From CAYUVA01 sp964448115 [NCBI: uncultured bacterium] (GTDB taxonomy: Bacteria; CAYUVA01), in the NCBI GenBank assembly GCA_964448115.1, contig CAYUVA010000009.1, positions 1-9,597 of the forward strand: a DNA stretch of 9,597 nt, read 5' to 3'. A program made the translations under genes and the position numbers. Below, piece after piece: positions 1-6,151 of the stretch; within the stretch, counting starts at the first letter, position 1, and every line of letters begins with the position of its first letter. Below the pieces are notes generated by a model that did no database searches, was not told the origin of the DNA, and saw nothing but the letters and a program-made list of their open reading frames with translations.

Positions 1-1
1 T

Positions 2-694
2 GATCCTCTTAAACAAGAGTTTAACCACGATCTCTGCGTTCCCTTTTTCCCGGTTTATCGTAGTGCGTTCAGCTTGCTGGAGGTGTGGATGACAGATCAG
101 CCTGCCGCAGAGGCTTTTTCAAAGATAAAGGGTATTCTTCGTTTTAGCATAACCAAATTGTGTTTGGGCTATCTGCGAAAGAAACATGACCAATCTCTCT
201 CAGAAGGTCATGATGAGCCAATAGGTCAGCCCTTGTTAGAAAGAGATTTCAACTCCGAGACTTTGAATAGCGATTCTTTTTCAATTCCCGATGAGGAAGA
301 CGAACAGATTGAGGAGGAAACTCTCAAACAAAAGACCGAGTCTGCTGTATCATTTGAAGAAGTGCCTAGTAAAGAGAAACCTGGTTCACAAAGTGTGAAC
401 GAAGTAGAAATACTATCCAAGGAGATTGATGAGATCGTAGAAGATACTAAAAGTAGCTCAATAATAGTGCAAGTGGAGGAGAATGAGGGTACTAACATCA
501 CAGATTGGGAGGATAATCCCGATAAAAATGTGATTGAAGATGAAGAAGCTATCGGCTCCAATGTTCAAATAACACTTTCCTCTGAACAAGAAACATCTGC
601 GACAGATATAAATGATAAGTATATACAAGTTTCTCATAAGAGAAAACCAGTGGAAAGAGGAGGTAGGTCTCGAAGCAAAGCTAAGGCGCTATAA
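2..694 (+). CDS. Unrecognised protein with acidic linker, 5' end outside window
   Basis: The frame is open from base 2, so the true start probably lies upstream of the window. A TTG at 74 and an ATG at 89 are only internal candidates. The visible N-terminal stretch (bases 2 to about 180) reads as a folded, mostly helical segment ending near LGYLRKKHD. It is followed by about 130 residues very rich in Glu, Asp, Ser and Thr, which look disordered. The C-terminus turns basic (KRKPVERGGRSRSK) before TAA at 692-694. I do not recognise the family. It lies two frames upstream of a broken DUF1998-type helicase, so it may be a component of the same defence-type operon; this is inference from position only. 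The last 83 bp overlap the next frame, and the two may be halves of one frameshifted gene. Confidence 0.55.
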   Translation, partial: DPLKQEFNHDLCVPFFPVYRSAFSLLEVWMTDQPAAEAFSKIKGILRFSITKLCLGYLRKKHDQSLSEGHDEPIGQPLLERDFNSETLNSDSFSIPDEEDEQIEEETLKQKTESAVSFEEVPSKEKPGSQSVNEVEILSKEIDEIVEDTKSSSIIVQVEENEGTNITDWEDNPDKNVIEDEEAIGSNVQITLSSEQETSATDINDKYIQVSHKRKPVERGGRSRSKAKAL

Positions 695-1052
695 GGTTGA
701 GGTGGACAAAAAAGAGCTTGCCATTCCTTTGCGGGATTTCCGCGATGCTGAAGAGGTTGAAAATAAGCATAAAAAATCCTATTTTAGAATACTGATCCGC
801 AGTAAAGGCGAACAACTAAATGAAGCTATTATTGGTGTTGTTCTAGTTGAAGAAACTACAATATCTCCCCCTCCACCTCCGATTGTAATTGGTGGCAGAA
901 AAAAGAGAAATGGTAAAGGTTACAGTATAAAAGAGATCGAGAAAGCAAATATACCATTAGCGAGTGTAAAACAGTCTAAAATACCTTATGACAAGCGCAG
1001 GAAAAGCTTACATTCATGGAATGTTGAGAGACTTAAACATTTTAGGATTTAG
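612..1052 (+). CDS. Unrecognised basic protein, possible frameshifted continuation of the upstream gene
   Basis: This is a 146-codon frame overlapping the previous gene by 83 bp. From about base 650 it reads as a coherent charged protein (KVEVDKKELAIPLRDFRDAEE). It then has a five-proline run (SPPPPPIVIGG) and a basic C-terminus, ending at TAG 1050-1052. A stop lies directly before the ATG (TAA at 609-611), and no Shine-Dalgarno precedes it, so independent initiation is doubtful. A +1 shift between 612 and 690 would join it to the upstream frame into one protein of at least 350 residues. In this decayed neighbourhood a mutation is the simpler explanation, though translational coupling or programmed frameshifting is possible. 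The stop is 3 bp before the next ATG, so the genes were probably co-transcribed. No family recognised. Confidence 0.45.
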   Translation: MISIYKFLIRENQWKEEVGLEAKLRRYKVEVDKKELAIPLRDFRDAEEVENKHKKSYFRILIRSKGEQLNEAIIGVVLVEETTISPPPPPIVIGGRKKRNGKGYSIKEIEKANIPLASVKQSKIPYDKRRKSLHSWNVERLKHFRI

Positions 1053-1055
1053 AAA

Positions 1056-1933
1056 ATGGATGTAATGAATCTTACAAAACAAGTCGAAGAAAGGTATGGG
1101 CGCTATATTGAAACTGCCTTTTACTTCCAGGATCCCGACTTTGTTGGCAGAATAGGAAATGGGGAATTAATCGAGGCTATCCGTGATCCTGGTGATCCAT
1201 CATTTAAGGTAACTTTTTTCGCCCCTTTGAAGAAGATTGGAACGAAGCAGCAAGTGATGAAAATAATAAGGTTAACGCCAATCTGTTTCAACTTTGTCTT
1301 GAATGCGGAGCAATAATCCCCTATAAGTCCAAAGAAAACCAGCTATCATGTGGACATAGCCATTGGATTCTAGCTGAGCGACAAGATGAAGCTCAGCAAA
1401 AAGAAGATCGACTTCCAAGGTGTAGCGTCTTAGGAGATGATACATGTTTTACCCTTGCTGAAGCGGAAGTTTCAAGCGATTTCAGAACGATAAAAAAGCT
1501 TGAGGATATTTAGGCAAGAGAAGGAGATTATGACACTGCCAAATGGGCTAAGCTTCGCTCTAATGCAATTGTTGAGGAAGATGTCCTCTCCTTTCTCTCA
1601 CGCAAGGCTGTGATCCCCAAATATGGTTTTCCGGTAGATGTAGTAGAATTGGACACCCAATCGCTAGGGACATCGGAATCCTCTGAAATCTTACTTCAAA
1701 GAGACCTCATTGTAATAGGCGATGTACTCTTGGGGCAGCTTTATGGCATGATCCTCGTTGAAAATAAAGTAAGCCATAAGCCGCGCAATTTTCTGGATCG
1801 GGAAACCATAGGAAAGCTCCTCGGTCTGCTTCCCCTCGAAGCTAGGATCTTCTACATGGTGAAGTTCTGGTGTGCTTTGCGCCACGTACGGGGAGTTTGG
1901 TTCTTTGTGGCACACGAGTGGTACAGGGTGTAA
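1056..1933 (+). pseudogene. Remnant of a DUF1998-type DEAD/DEAH-box helicase
   Basis: Pieces of one helicase seem to survive in two frames. Frame A starts at ATG 1056 and gives an N-terminus like those of this group (RYGRYIETAFYFQDPDF); it is meaningful to about 1203 and stops at 1316. Frame B is open from 1208. It encodes a C-x2-C pair (codons at 1295 and 1304), then CGH (Cys at 1349) and further Cys codons at 1421 and 1445, consistent with the zinc-binding region. It meets an in-frame TAG at 1511-1513, then continues in the same frame with IPKYGFPVDVVEL (1613-1651) and LLQRDL. This resembles, from family knowledge, the C-terminal part of DUF1998 helicases of DISARM/MrfA-like type. Dropping one base at 1724 gives GD-YSWGS, resembling the expected 'SEYAPGS', then a stop at 1749. 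Recognisable homology ends there; codons to 1933 are open but unplaced. The Walker A and DEAH motor motifs are absent, implying a large internal deletion near 1200. Confidence 0.6.
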
Positions 1934-1975
1934 AGAGATTTCACTTGTTTGTTTTCATCGGCGGTGCTCGGATGT

Positions 1976-1995
1976 CCGTTTCACGGTCTTTTTTC
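1976..1995 (+). terminator. Weak hairpin followed by a T run
   Basis: CCGT (1976-1979), loop TTC and ACGG (1983-1986) form a 4-bp stem, followed by TCTTTTTT. It stands between the helicase remnant and the convergent tRNA, where a + strand terminator is expected. The stem is short, so this is tentative. Confidence 0.25.
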
Positions 1996-2002
1996 CTAAC
2001 GA

Positions 2003-2076
2003 TACGCCCAGAGGGATTCGAACCCCCGACCTACTGATTCGTAGTCAGTCGCTCTATCCAGCTGAGCTATGGGCGC
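2003..2076 (-). tRNA. tRNA-Arg(ACG)
   Basis: The reverse complement folds into a standard 74-nt cloverleaf. It has a 7-bp acceptor stem (GCGCCCA with TGGGCGT, including a G1:U72 wobble), a D arm with GCTC/GAGC, and an anticodon stem ACTGA/TCAGT with loop CTACGAA. The T arm is GGGGG-TTCGAAT-CCCTC and the discriminator base is A. The anticodon ACG decodes Arg codons CGU, CGC and CGA after deamination of A34 to inosine by TadA. The 3' CCA is not encoded, so it would be added enzymatically. tRNA genes are frequent integration sites for islands, which fits the defence-gene remnants on both sides, but I found no duplicated copy of the tRNA 3' end inside the window. Confidence 0.97.
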
Positions 2077-2139
2077 ATATAAATAAAAACAAGGTCTAAT
2101 TATTTTCACTATTTTTCTTGTGTTCAATTTTTGACCATA

Positions 2140-2165
2140 TTAAGTGGACCCGATTCATTGGACAG
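2140..2165 (-). mobile_element. Possible IS3-family terminus remnant
   Basis: Read on the minus strand, this starts CTGTCCAATGAATCGGG and continues TCCACTTAA. It resembles, from memory, ends of IS3-family elements that begin CTGTCCAAC and contain GGTCCAC. No transposase frame and no partner inverted repeat are visible nearby, so if real it is a solo end left after deletion. Confidence 0.3.
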
Positions 2166-2297
2166 CAAATCGACATAATTAAGTTAGATTTTGCTTCGGT
2201 ATTACTATAGCTCTTCATTTTTACTTAGTTCCTTTTTGCTATCGCAAATCATCATGTAAAAAACCTAACATTCGTCGAAAAGAATGTCAAGAAAAAC

Positions 2298-2325
2298 TTT
2301 ACTTTTAATACAACTCCCATATAAT
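2298..2325 (+). promoter_or_regulatory. Sigma70-like promoter ahead of the hairpin cluster
   Basis: TTTACT (2298-2303, four of six matches to TTGACA), a 16-bp spacer and a perfect TATAAT (2320-2325). The predicted start, near 2332, coincides with the first base of the first hairpin. Confidence 0.45.
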
Positions 2326-2331
2326 TTTTTC

Positions 2332-2435
2332 CCCTATCCACAAGATAGGGCTTGGCTGGGGAGTCCCGATAAATCGGGAAGCGCCAAGAGGAGCGACAAG
2401 ACAAAATGGGCAGGGCAACTATCCTGCCTTCTTTA
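2332..2435 (+). ncRNA. Candidate structured small RNA, three hairpins
   Basis: Three helices follow each other without an ORF. The first is CCCTATC/GATAGGG (7 bp, loop CACAA, 2332-2350). The second is CTTGGC/GCCAAG (2351-2356 with 2383-2388) enclosing an inner stem TCCCGA/TCGGGA with loop TAAA (2364-2379). The third is GGCAGG/CCTGCC (2409-2414 with 2423-2428), followed by TTCTTT, which could act as a weak terminator. The first two helices abut and could stack coaxially. A promoter-like sequence ends seven bases before the first helix. I do not recognise a known RNA family. Alternatives are a dispersed palindromic repeat, a decayed mobile-element end, or the 5' leader of the gene at 2526. The 3' boundary is a guess. 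Confidence 0.4.
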
Positions 2436-2456
2436 CTGCAACATTCGCTAACTTAC

Positions 2457-2483
2457 TTGACTTTAATAAAATATTTTTATAAA
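2457..2483 (+). promoter_or_regulatory. Possible promoter for the ApeA-like fragment
   Basis: TTGACT (2457-2462) and TATAAA (2478-2483) are separated by 15 bp, about 43 bp before the ATG at 2526. The surrounding AT-richness lowers the weight of this match. Confidence 0.3.
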
Positions 2484-2525
2484 TATTGAATGTTATGATA
2501 AATATTTTCTTTTGCTAGGTTTAAC

Positions 2526-2795
2526 ATGTCGGTTACATGGGAAAGCAAGGGCTACTGGTGGTTGCCAGAAGTGAACAAAAAGGTTGCTGGTACAATAATA
2601 TTTGATACTGATAAGGGTATTATATTAGATTTATTTGGAAAATTAACTGATGATATTGATTTTTGCTATAAAAATTGCGAAATTATAAATGGCCAACTAC
2701 ATAATGGCGTTCTAATTACATTGTTCGATAGCTTCGATTTAAAAGATATTTTTCTCCTAAAAATAATGTACCAACAAGTTATTTTTAATAAATGA
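2526..2795 (+). pseudogene. N-terminal fragment of an ApeA-like anti-phage protein
   Basis: The 89-codon frame begins MSVTWESKGYWWLPE and continues with KVAGTIIFDTDKGIILDLFG, then NGVLITLFDSF. This is the pattern I associate with the ApeA N-terminal domain (a GYWWLPE-type start, a 'kvpGtL' strand and a 'GieLeLfG' strand). Full ApeA proteins are several hundred residues long with a C-terminal HEPN RNase-type domain and act in abortive infection. Here the protein stops soon after the first sheet. In the other frame, bases 2744-2785 read RYFSPKNNVPTSYF, which looks like the proper continuation, so a frameshift near 2740 plus loss of everything downstream is likely. No strong Shine-Dalgarno is seen (only AGG in gctaggttt). 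No HEPN motif lies between 2796 and 2870, so the rest was deleted before the composition changes at about 2870. Family assignment is from recalled consensus. Confidence 0.55.
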
Positions 2796-2828
2796 AGCCA
2801 ACAGCAATATATTAATATAAAATATGGG

Positions 2829-2855
2829 TTAACAATATGGTTGAATACTTATAAT
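2829..2855 (+). promoter_or_regulatory. Possible promoter of the glycosyltransferase operon
   Basis: TTAACA (2829-2834, five of six matches) and a perfect TATAAT (2850-2855) with a 15-bp spacer. Transcription would start around 2862, leaving a leader of about 20 nt before ATG 2881. It lies in AT-rich sequence just left of the composition change. Confidence 0.35.
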
Positions 2856-2880
2856 AAAATATTTGTTATTACACGATCCG

Positions 2881-5280
2881 ATGAGCAAGATATTGCTACT
2901 GGGGTTGGCGCCGCTGCCCTTTGAGAATACAACCAAGACCTTCGGTCCTGGTATCCGCGCCTGGCAGTTCGCCAAACCGCTGATAAGTCAGGGACACGAG
3001 CTGCTGCTAATCGCCTCTCGCATACCGTTCGTATATAAGGATCGTCCCAGAGTCGAGGTTATCTCCCAACAGGACAACTTCAAATACATACAGGTCGAAC
3101 AGCAGGAGTTCGAGATGGGAGACCTGCTGCACAAGCAAATCAAGGAGTTCGAGCCTGATTGCATCGTCGGCGCTACCTCATTCCCATCGTACATAGCCTC
3201 GCTGCTTGAGGGCGACCTGCCTGCCTGGATGGATCTCTTCGGCTCGGTGATGGCAGAGGCTCAGGCGAAGGCTTACGCTTACGGCGATGACAGCTACATC
3301 CGCCACTTCTGGCGCCACACCGAGGCTGCACTGGACAGGGGCGATGCCTTCTCCAGCGTCTCCAACTACCAGAAATACGCGCTGATCGGCGAGCTTGGAA
3401 CCAGGGGGAGGCTCAACGCTGCAACCGCCGGCTACGAGTTCGTGCATACCATCCCCTGCGGCATCGAGGGAGAGCCGTATAAGCACACCAGGCAGGTAAC
3501 CAGGGGGATCGACACCCCAAAGGACGCCTTCATCGTGCTACACAGCGGGGGCTACAACACCTGGATGGATGTCAAGACCCTCTTTCACGGCCTGGAAAAG
3601 GCGATGGCAAAAGACCCCTCGATTTACTTCGTATCCACCGGCGGAGCCATACAGGGGCACGACGAGATGACCTATCCTTGGCTGGAAAAGGCTGTCACTG
3701 GCTCGCGCTTCAAGGGGCGCTTCATCTTGAAGGGATGGCAGCCCAAGGATGATGTCCATAACTATTACTTCGAGGCTGATGTGGGGATCAACCTCGACAA
3801 GCATATCTACGAGGGGCTTTTAGGGAGTAGAAACCGCTTCCTCGATTGGATGCGAGCCGGGTTGATCGCGGTTACCACCGAGCTATGCGAGCTATCCAGC
3901 GAGCTTATAAACATGGAGCTTTTCTTCAAGGTCAATGCCAAAGACGCGGACCATCTCGCCCAGGTGCTGCTTAAACTAAGCGCCGATAGGGATAAACTCC
4001 CCGAATTAAGGCGAGAAGCCAGCGAGTTCGTGTTCAAGCGCTACAGCTTCGAGGAGACCACCAAGCCCCTGATAGCCTGGGCGGATTCACCCAAGCGGGC
4101 GCCAGATGCGCAAAGAGCCGTTGATATGGTAACTCCCCTCCAAGCCAGGCTCGACCGCGAATCAAAGAAAATTCAGCGATACTTGCAGAAGCTTGAAGCG
4201 GTGCTCGATGCAAAAAATAGCGAGCTGCTTGAGCTTAGGCGCTATCTTAGACATGTGGAGAGCGAGAACCGCAAGATACTAAGCCAGCCCTGGATGTTCG
4301 CCTTATATAAGCTCAAAGAGCTGATATTCAAAGGCAAGCAAAAAAAAAATGACTGGCGACCGCTGAAACCGCTGCCCAAAAAGCCGCTCGTATCGGTTGT
4401 TATCGTAACCTATAACTCCCAGGATGTTATCGAGGATTGCCTGCATAGTTTATACGCCTCCAAGTACCACAACATGGAGGTCATCGTGGTGGATAATGAC
4501 TCAAGCGATAACACGGTGGAGATTATTAAAAGGAAATTCCCTGGAATTAAGGTGATCGAAGCGGGCGAGAACCTCGGTTTCGCGGGAGGTAATAATCTCG
4601 GTTTCAGGCACGCTAGCGGGCAAATCATCTTTATGCTCAACCCGGACACGGTCATTGAGCCAGGGACAATTGGCAGCCTGGTCGAGTTCATGGCCAGCGA
4701 TACCAGAGGCGAGATCGGCATGGTCGGCTGCAAGCTGTATAACAGCGATAAGAAGACCTTGCAGCACTGCGGGGGCATTCTGCATCCCAATGCGCTGACC
4801 GATCATTTCGGCGCTGGCGAGGCTGACAGCGGGCTTTACGAGCGAATGCGCGATGTTGACTATGTTACCGGCGCTGCGCTCGCCTTCAGGGCTGATTTGC
4901 TTGATGTTATCGGGCAACTACCCACCATCTACTATCCTGCCTACTACGAGGAGCTTGATTTCTGCTGCCGCGCCAGGAAGGCAGGCTATCGGGTGGTTTA
5001 CTATCCCAAAGCGAAGCTGGTGCACAAGGAATCGACCATCCTGGGCAAGCTGAGCCAGCGCTTCCTTTACCTGTATCACCGCAATCGCCTGATATTCGTG
5101 CTTATGAACTACTCGCTGCGCGGAATATTTGATCGTTTCTTACCCGCTGAGCTAGGATGGCTGAAGAATGCTCGCCCAAGGGATCAGCTAAAGGCGTTGT
5201 TAAAGGCATATAGTTACAATATAATCAAGCTGCCGATTACATTATTCACCCGATGGTTCAGGGTGAGACGAAGATTGTAA
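2881..5280 (+). CDS. Bifunctional glycosyltransferase: GT4-like domain, coiled coil, GT2 domain
   Basis: This 799-residue protein has two catalytic units. Residues 1 to about 410 form a GT-B fold of GT4 type (MSKILLLGLAPLPFE start, then NLDKHIYEGLLGSRNR around Glu311 and DWMRAGL). About 425-485 is a charged coiled coil. From about 502 comes a GT2 (GT-A) domain: VSVVIVTYNS, VIVVDNDSSD, ENLGFAGGNN, the metal-binding-type NPDT (587-590), YYEELDFCCR (Glu690-Asp693) and His715 in KLVHKES, typical of rhamnosyltransferase-like enzymes. The C-terminal tail is strongly basic and may contact the membrane. It probably adds two successive sugars to a surface polysaccharide at the cytoplasmic face; substrates cannot be read from the sequence. 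ATG 2881 is preferred because MSKILLLG is a standard first strand; an in-frame TTG at 2863 would add six residues. No Shine-Dalgarno precedes either. A run of ten A (4340-4349) lies between the coil and the GT2 domain. Confidence 0.9.
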   Translation: MSKILLLGLAPLPFENTTKTFGPGIRAWQFAKPLISQGHELLLIASRIPFVYKDRPRVEVISQQDNFKYIQVEQQEFEMGDLLHKQIKEFEPDCIVGATSFPSYIASLLEGDLPAWMDLFGSVMAEAQAKAYAYGDDSYIRHFWRHTEAALDRGDAFSSVSNYQKYALIGELGTRGRLNAATAGYEFVHTIPCGIEGEPYKHTRQVTRGIDTPKDAFIVLHSGGYNTWMDVKTLFHGLEKAMAKDPSIYFVSTGGAIQGHDEMTYPWLEKAVTGSRFKGRFILKGWQPKDDVHNYYFEADVGINLDKHIYEGLLGSRNRFLDWMRAGLIAVTTELCELSSELINMELFFKVNAKDADHLAQVLLKLSADRDKLPELRREASEFVFKRYSFEETTKPLIAWADSPKRAPDAQRAVDMVTPLQARLDRESKKIQRYLQKLEAVLDAKNSELLELRRYLRHVESENRKILSQPWMFALYKLKELIFKGKQKKNDWRPLKPLPKKPLVSVVIVTYNSQDVIEDCLHSLYASKYHNMEVIVVDNDSSDNTVEIIKRKFPGIKVIEAGENLGFAGGNNLGFRHASGQIIFMLNPDTVIEPGTIGSLVEFMASDTRGEIGMVGCKLYNSDKKTLQHCGGILHPNALTDHFGAGEADSGLYERMRDVDYVTGAALAFRADLLDVIGQLPTIYYPAYYEELDFCCRARKAGYRVVYYPKAKLVHKESTILGKLSQRFLYLYHRNRLIFVLMNYSLRGIFDRFLPAELGWLKNARPRDQLKALLKAYSYNIIKLPITLFTRWFRVRRRL

Positions 5281-5302
5281 CCGCTCTTTCCAAATGCGAG
5301 AC

Positions 5303-5308
5303 AAGGAG
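5303..5308 (+). promoter_or_regulatory. Ribosome binding site deciding the lipoprotein start
   Basis: AAGGAG stands 6 nt before ATG 5315. The alternative in-frame ATG at 5294 lies upstream of this site and would place charged residues (MRDKEFS) ahead of the signal peptide, so 5315 is chosen. Confidence 0.75.
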
Positions 5309-5314
5309 TTTTCG

Positions 5315-6139
5315 ATGCGTAAAAGTGCCCTGTTTTCGATTGTGATGTCGATCCTGATGGTGGTGATGCTGGCGCTGGCTTGCACAAAAGCCAAGGATGC
5401 TGATGACTACTTTGCGGCTGGCAAGCAAGCCTTCGAGAATAAAGAGTATGACAAAGCCATCGAGCATTATCAAAAGGCTTTAGCACTGGAGCCGAACTCG
5501 TTCTATGGCTACAACCTGCTCGGCATGGCTTATCGCTTCAAGTTCCTCGCCAGCGGCGTCAAGCATTACAGGCAAAAGGAGGTCGAAGCCTTCAAAAAGG
5601 CTATCTCGCTGGAGCCGGAGTACTGGGTTGCGCTGATCAACCTGGGAACAACGCTGTATCATTCCGGCAGTCGCAAGGCTGGCGCCGTTTACCTCAAGAA
5701 GGCGCTGGAGGTCAATCCCAACCACCCCGAACGACAAGAGATTCAAAGGATGATCGATACAGCCAGCCAGGAGGATTACTTTGCAAAGGGTATAGAGGCT
5801 TTCCATGACCAGGATTATGATAAAGCCATCGAACATTATCTCAATGGTATCGAGCGGGAGCCCGACTCGACTGAGGGCTACAACCTGCTCGGCATGGCTT
5901 ATCGCTTCAAGTACAACATGTCCGGCAATGATGAGTACCGAGACAAGGAGATCGAGGCGTTCAGAAAGGCTATCGAGCTGAATCCGCGCAACTGGATGGC
6001 GCATATAAACCTGGGCATGAGCCTGCGACTTAGCGGCAAGGTGAGTAAGGGGAATGAGCATCTGAAAAAGGCGCTTGAAATCAATCCAGATCACCCCGAA
6101 AGGGACGATATCTTGAAAATGATAAGCAAGGATGATTAA
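5315..6139 (+). CDS. TPR-repeat lipoprotein with internal duplication
   Basis: 274 residues from ATG 5315. Residues 1-22 form a lipoprotein signal peptide (MRKSAL start, hydrophobic core, ALA before Cys23). Thr at +2 suggests outer-membrane delivery by the Lol pathway. The mature part is two copies of a roughly 122-residue unit (31-153 and 154-274), each holding about three TPR motifs (EYDKAIEHYQKALALEP; EVEAFKKAISLEP; AGAVYLKKALEVNPNHPE). The middle motif is expanded by a short tyrosine-rich insert (AYRFKFLASGVKHYRQKE). TPRs are protein-binding scaffolds, so a role holding an envelope or polysaccharide-export complex together is plausible but inferred. The gene lies 34 bp after the glycosyltransferase and 12 bp before the oxidoreductase, in a probable operon. 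Confidence 0.88.
   Translation: MRKSALFSIVMSILMVVMLALACTKAKDADDYFAAGKQAFENKEYDKAIEHYQKALALEPNSFYGYNLLGMAYRFKFLASGVKHYRQKEVEAFKKAISLEPEYWVALINLGTTLYHSGSRKAGAVYLKKALEVNPNHPERQEIQRMIDTASQEDYFAKGIEAFHDQDYDKAIEHYLNGIEREPDSTEGYNLLGMAYRFKYNMSGNDEYRDKEIEAFRKAIELNPRNWMAHINLGMSLRLSGKVSKGNEHLKKALEINPDHPERDDILKMISKDD
5507..5543 (+). repeat. Exact 37-bp direct repeat, copy 1 (lipoprotein duplication)
   Basis: Starts GGCTACAACCTGCTCGGC and ends CGCTTCAAGT. It is identical to 5876-5912, at an offset of 369 bp (123 codons), and encodes GYNLLGMAYRFK in both copies. Identical DNA including third positions points to a recent duplication or gene conversion between the halves. Confidence 0.9.
5876..5912 (+). repeat. 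Exact 37-bp direct repeat, copy 2
   Basis: Second copy of the 5507-5543 sequence, within the second half of the lipoprotein gene. Flanking bases are similar but diverged (for example gacaaagccatcgag against gataaagccatcgaa about 55 bp upstream). Confidence 0.9.
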
Positions 6140-6151
6140 AAGGAAGGGCTT

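Larger units (their letters stand above)
2077..2525. other. AT-rich intergenic stretch between tRNA and ApeA-like fragment
   Basis: No credible protein gene lies here. The stretch holds the possible IS terminus at 2140-2165, an imperfect palindrome with ACATTC at 2268-2273 and GAATGT at 2282-2287, the promoter-like site and hairpin cluster at 2298-2435, and a second AT-rich promoter-like site ahead of the gene at 2526. It looks like a patchwork of old insertions. Confidence 0.6.

Noticed and set aside
226-561. A serine-rich 111-codon minus-strand frame
   Set aside because: It is the antisense of the acidic linker; Glu/Asp codons read backwards give Ser, Leu and Phe.
1691-1915. A 74-codon minus-strand frame opposite the helicase remnant
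   Set aside because: It overlaps the recognisable helicase C-terminal region on the + strand, has no ribosome site and matches no family I recognise.
2003-2076. Attachment-site duplication at the tRNA
   Set aside because: I looked for a second copy of the tRNA 3' end (cgcccagagggattcgaa) in the window and saw none. The partner site, if any, is outside.
1872-2099. A 75-codon + strand frame containing RGIRTPDLLIRSQSLYP
   Set aside because: This is the antisense of the tRNA-Arg gene; such tRNA-antisense peptides are a well-known annotation artefact.
4410-4917. Two overlapping minus-strand frames of 126 and 138 codons
   Set aside because: They are shadows of the GT2 domain, whose motifs are unambiguous on the + strand.
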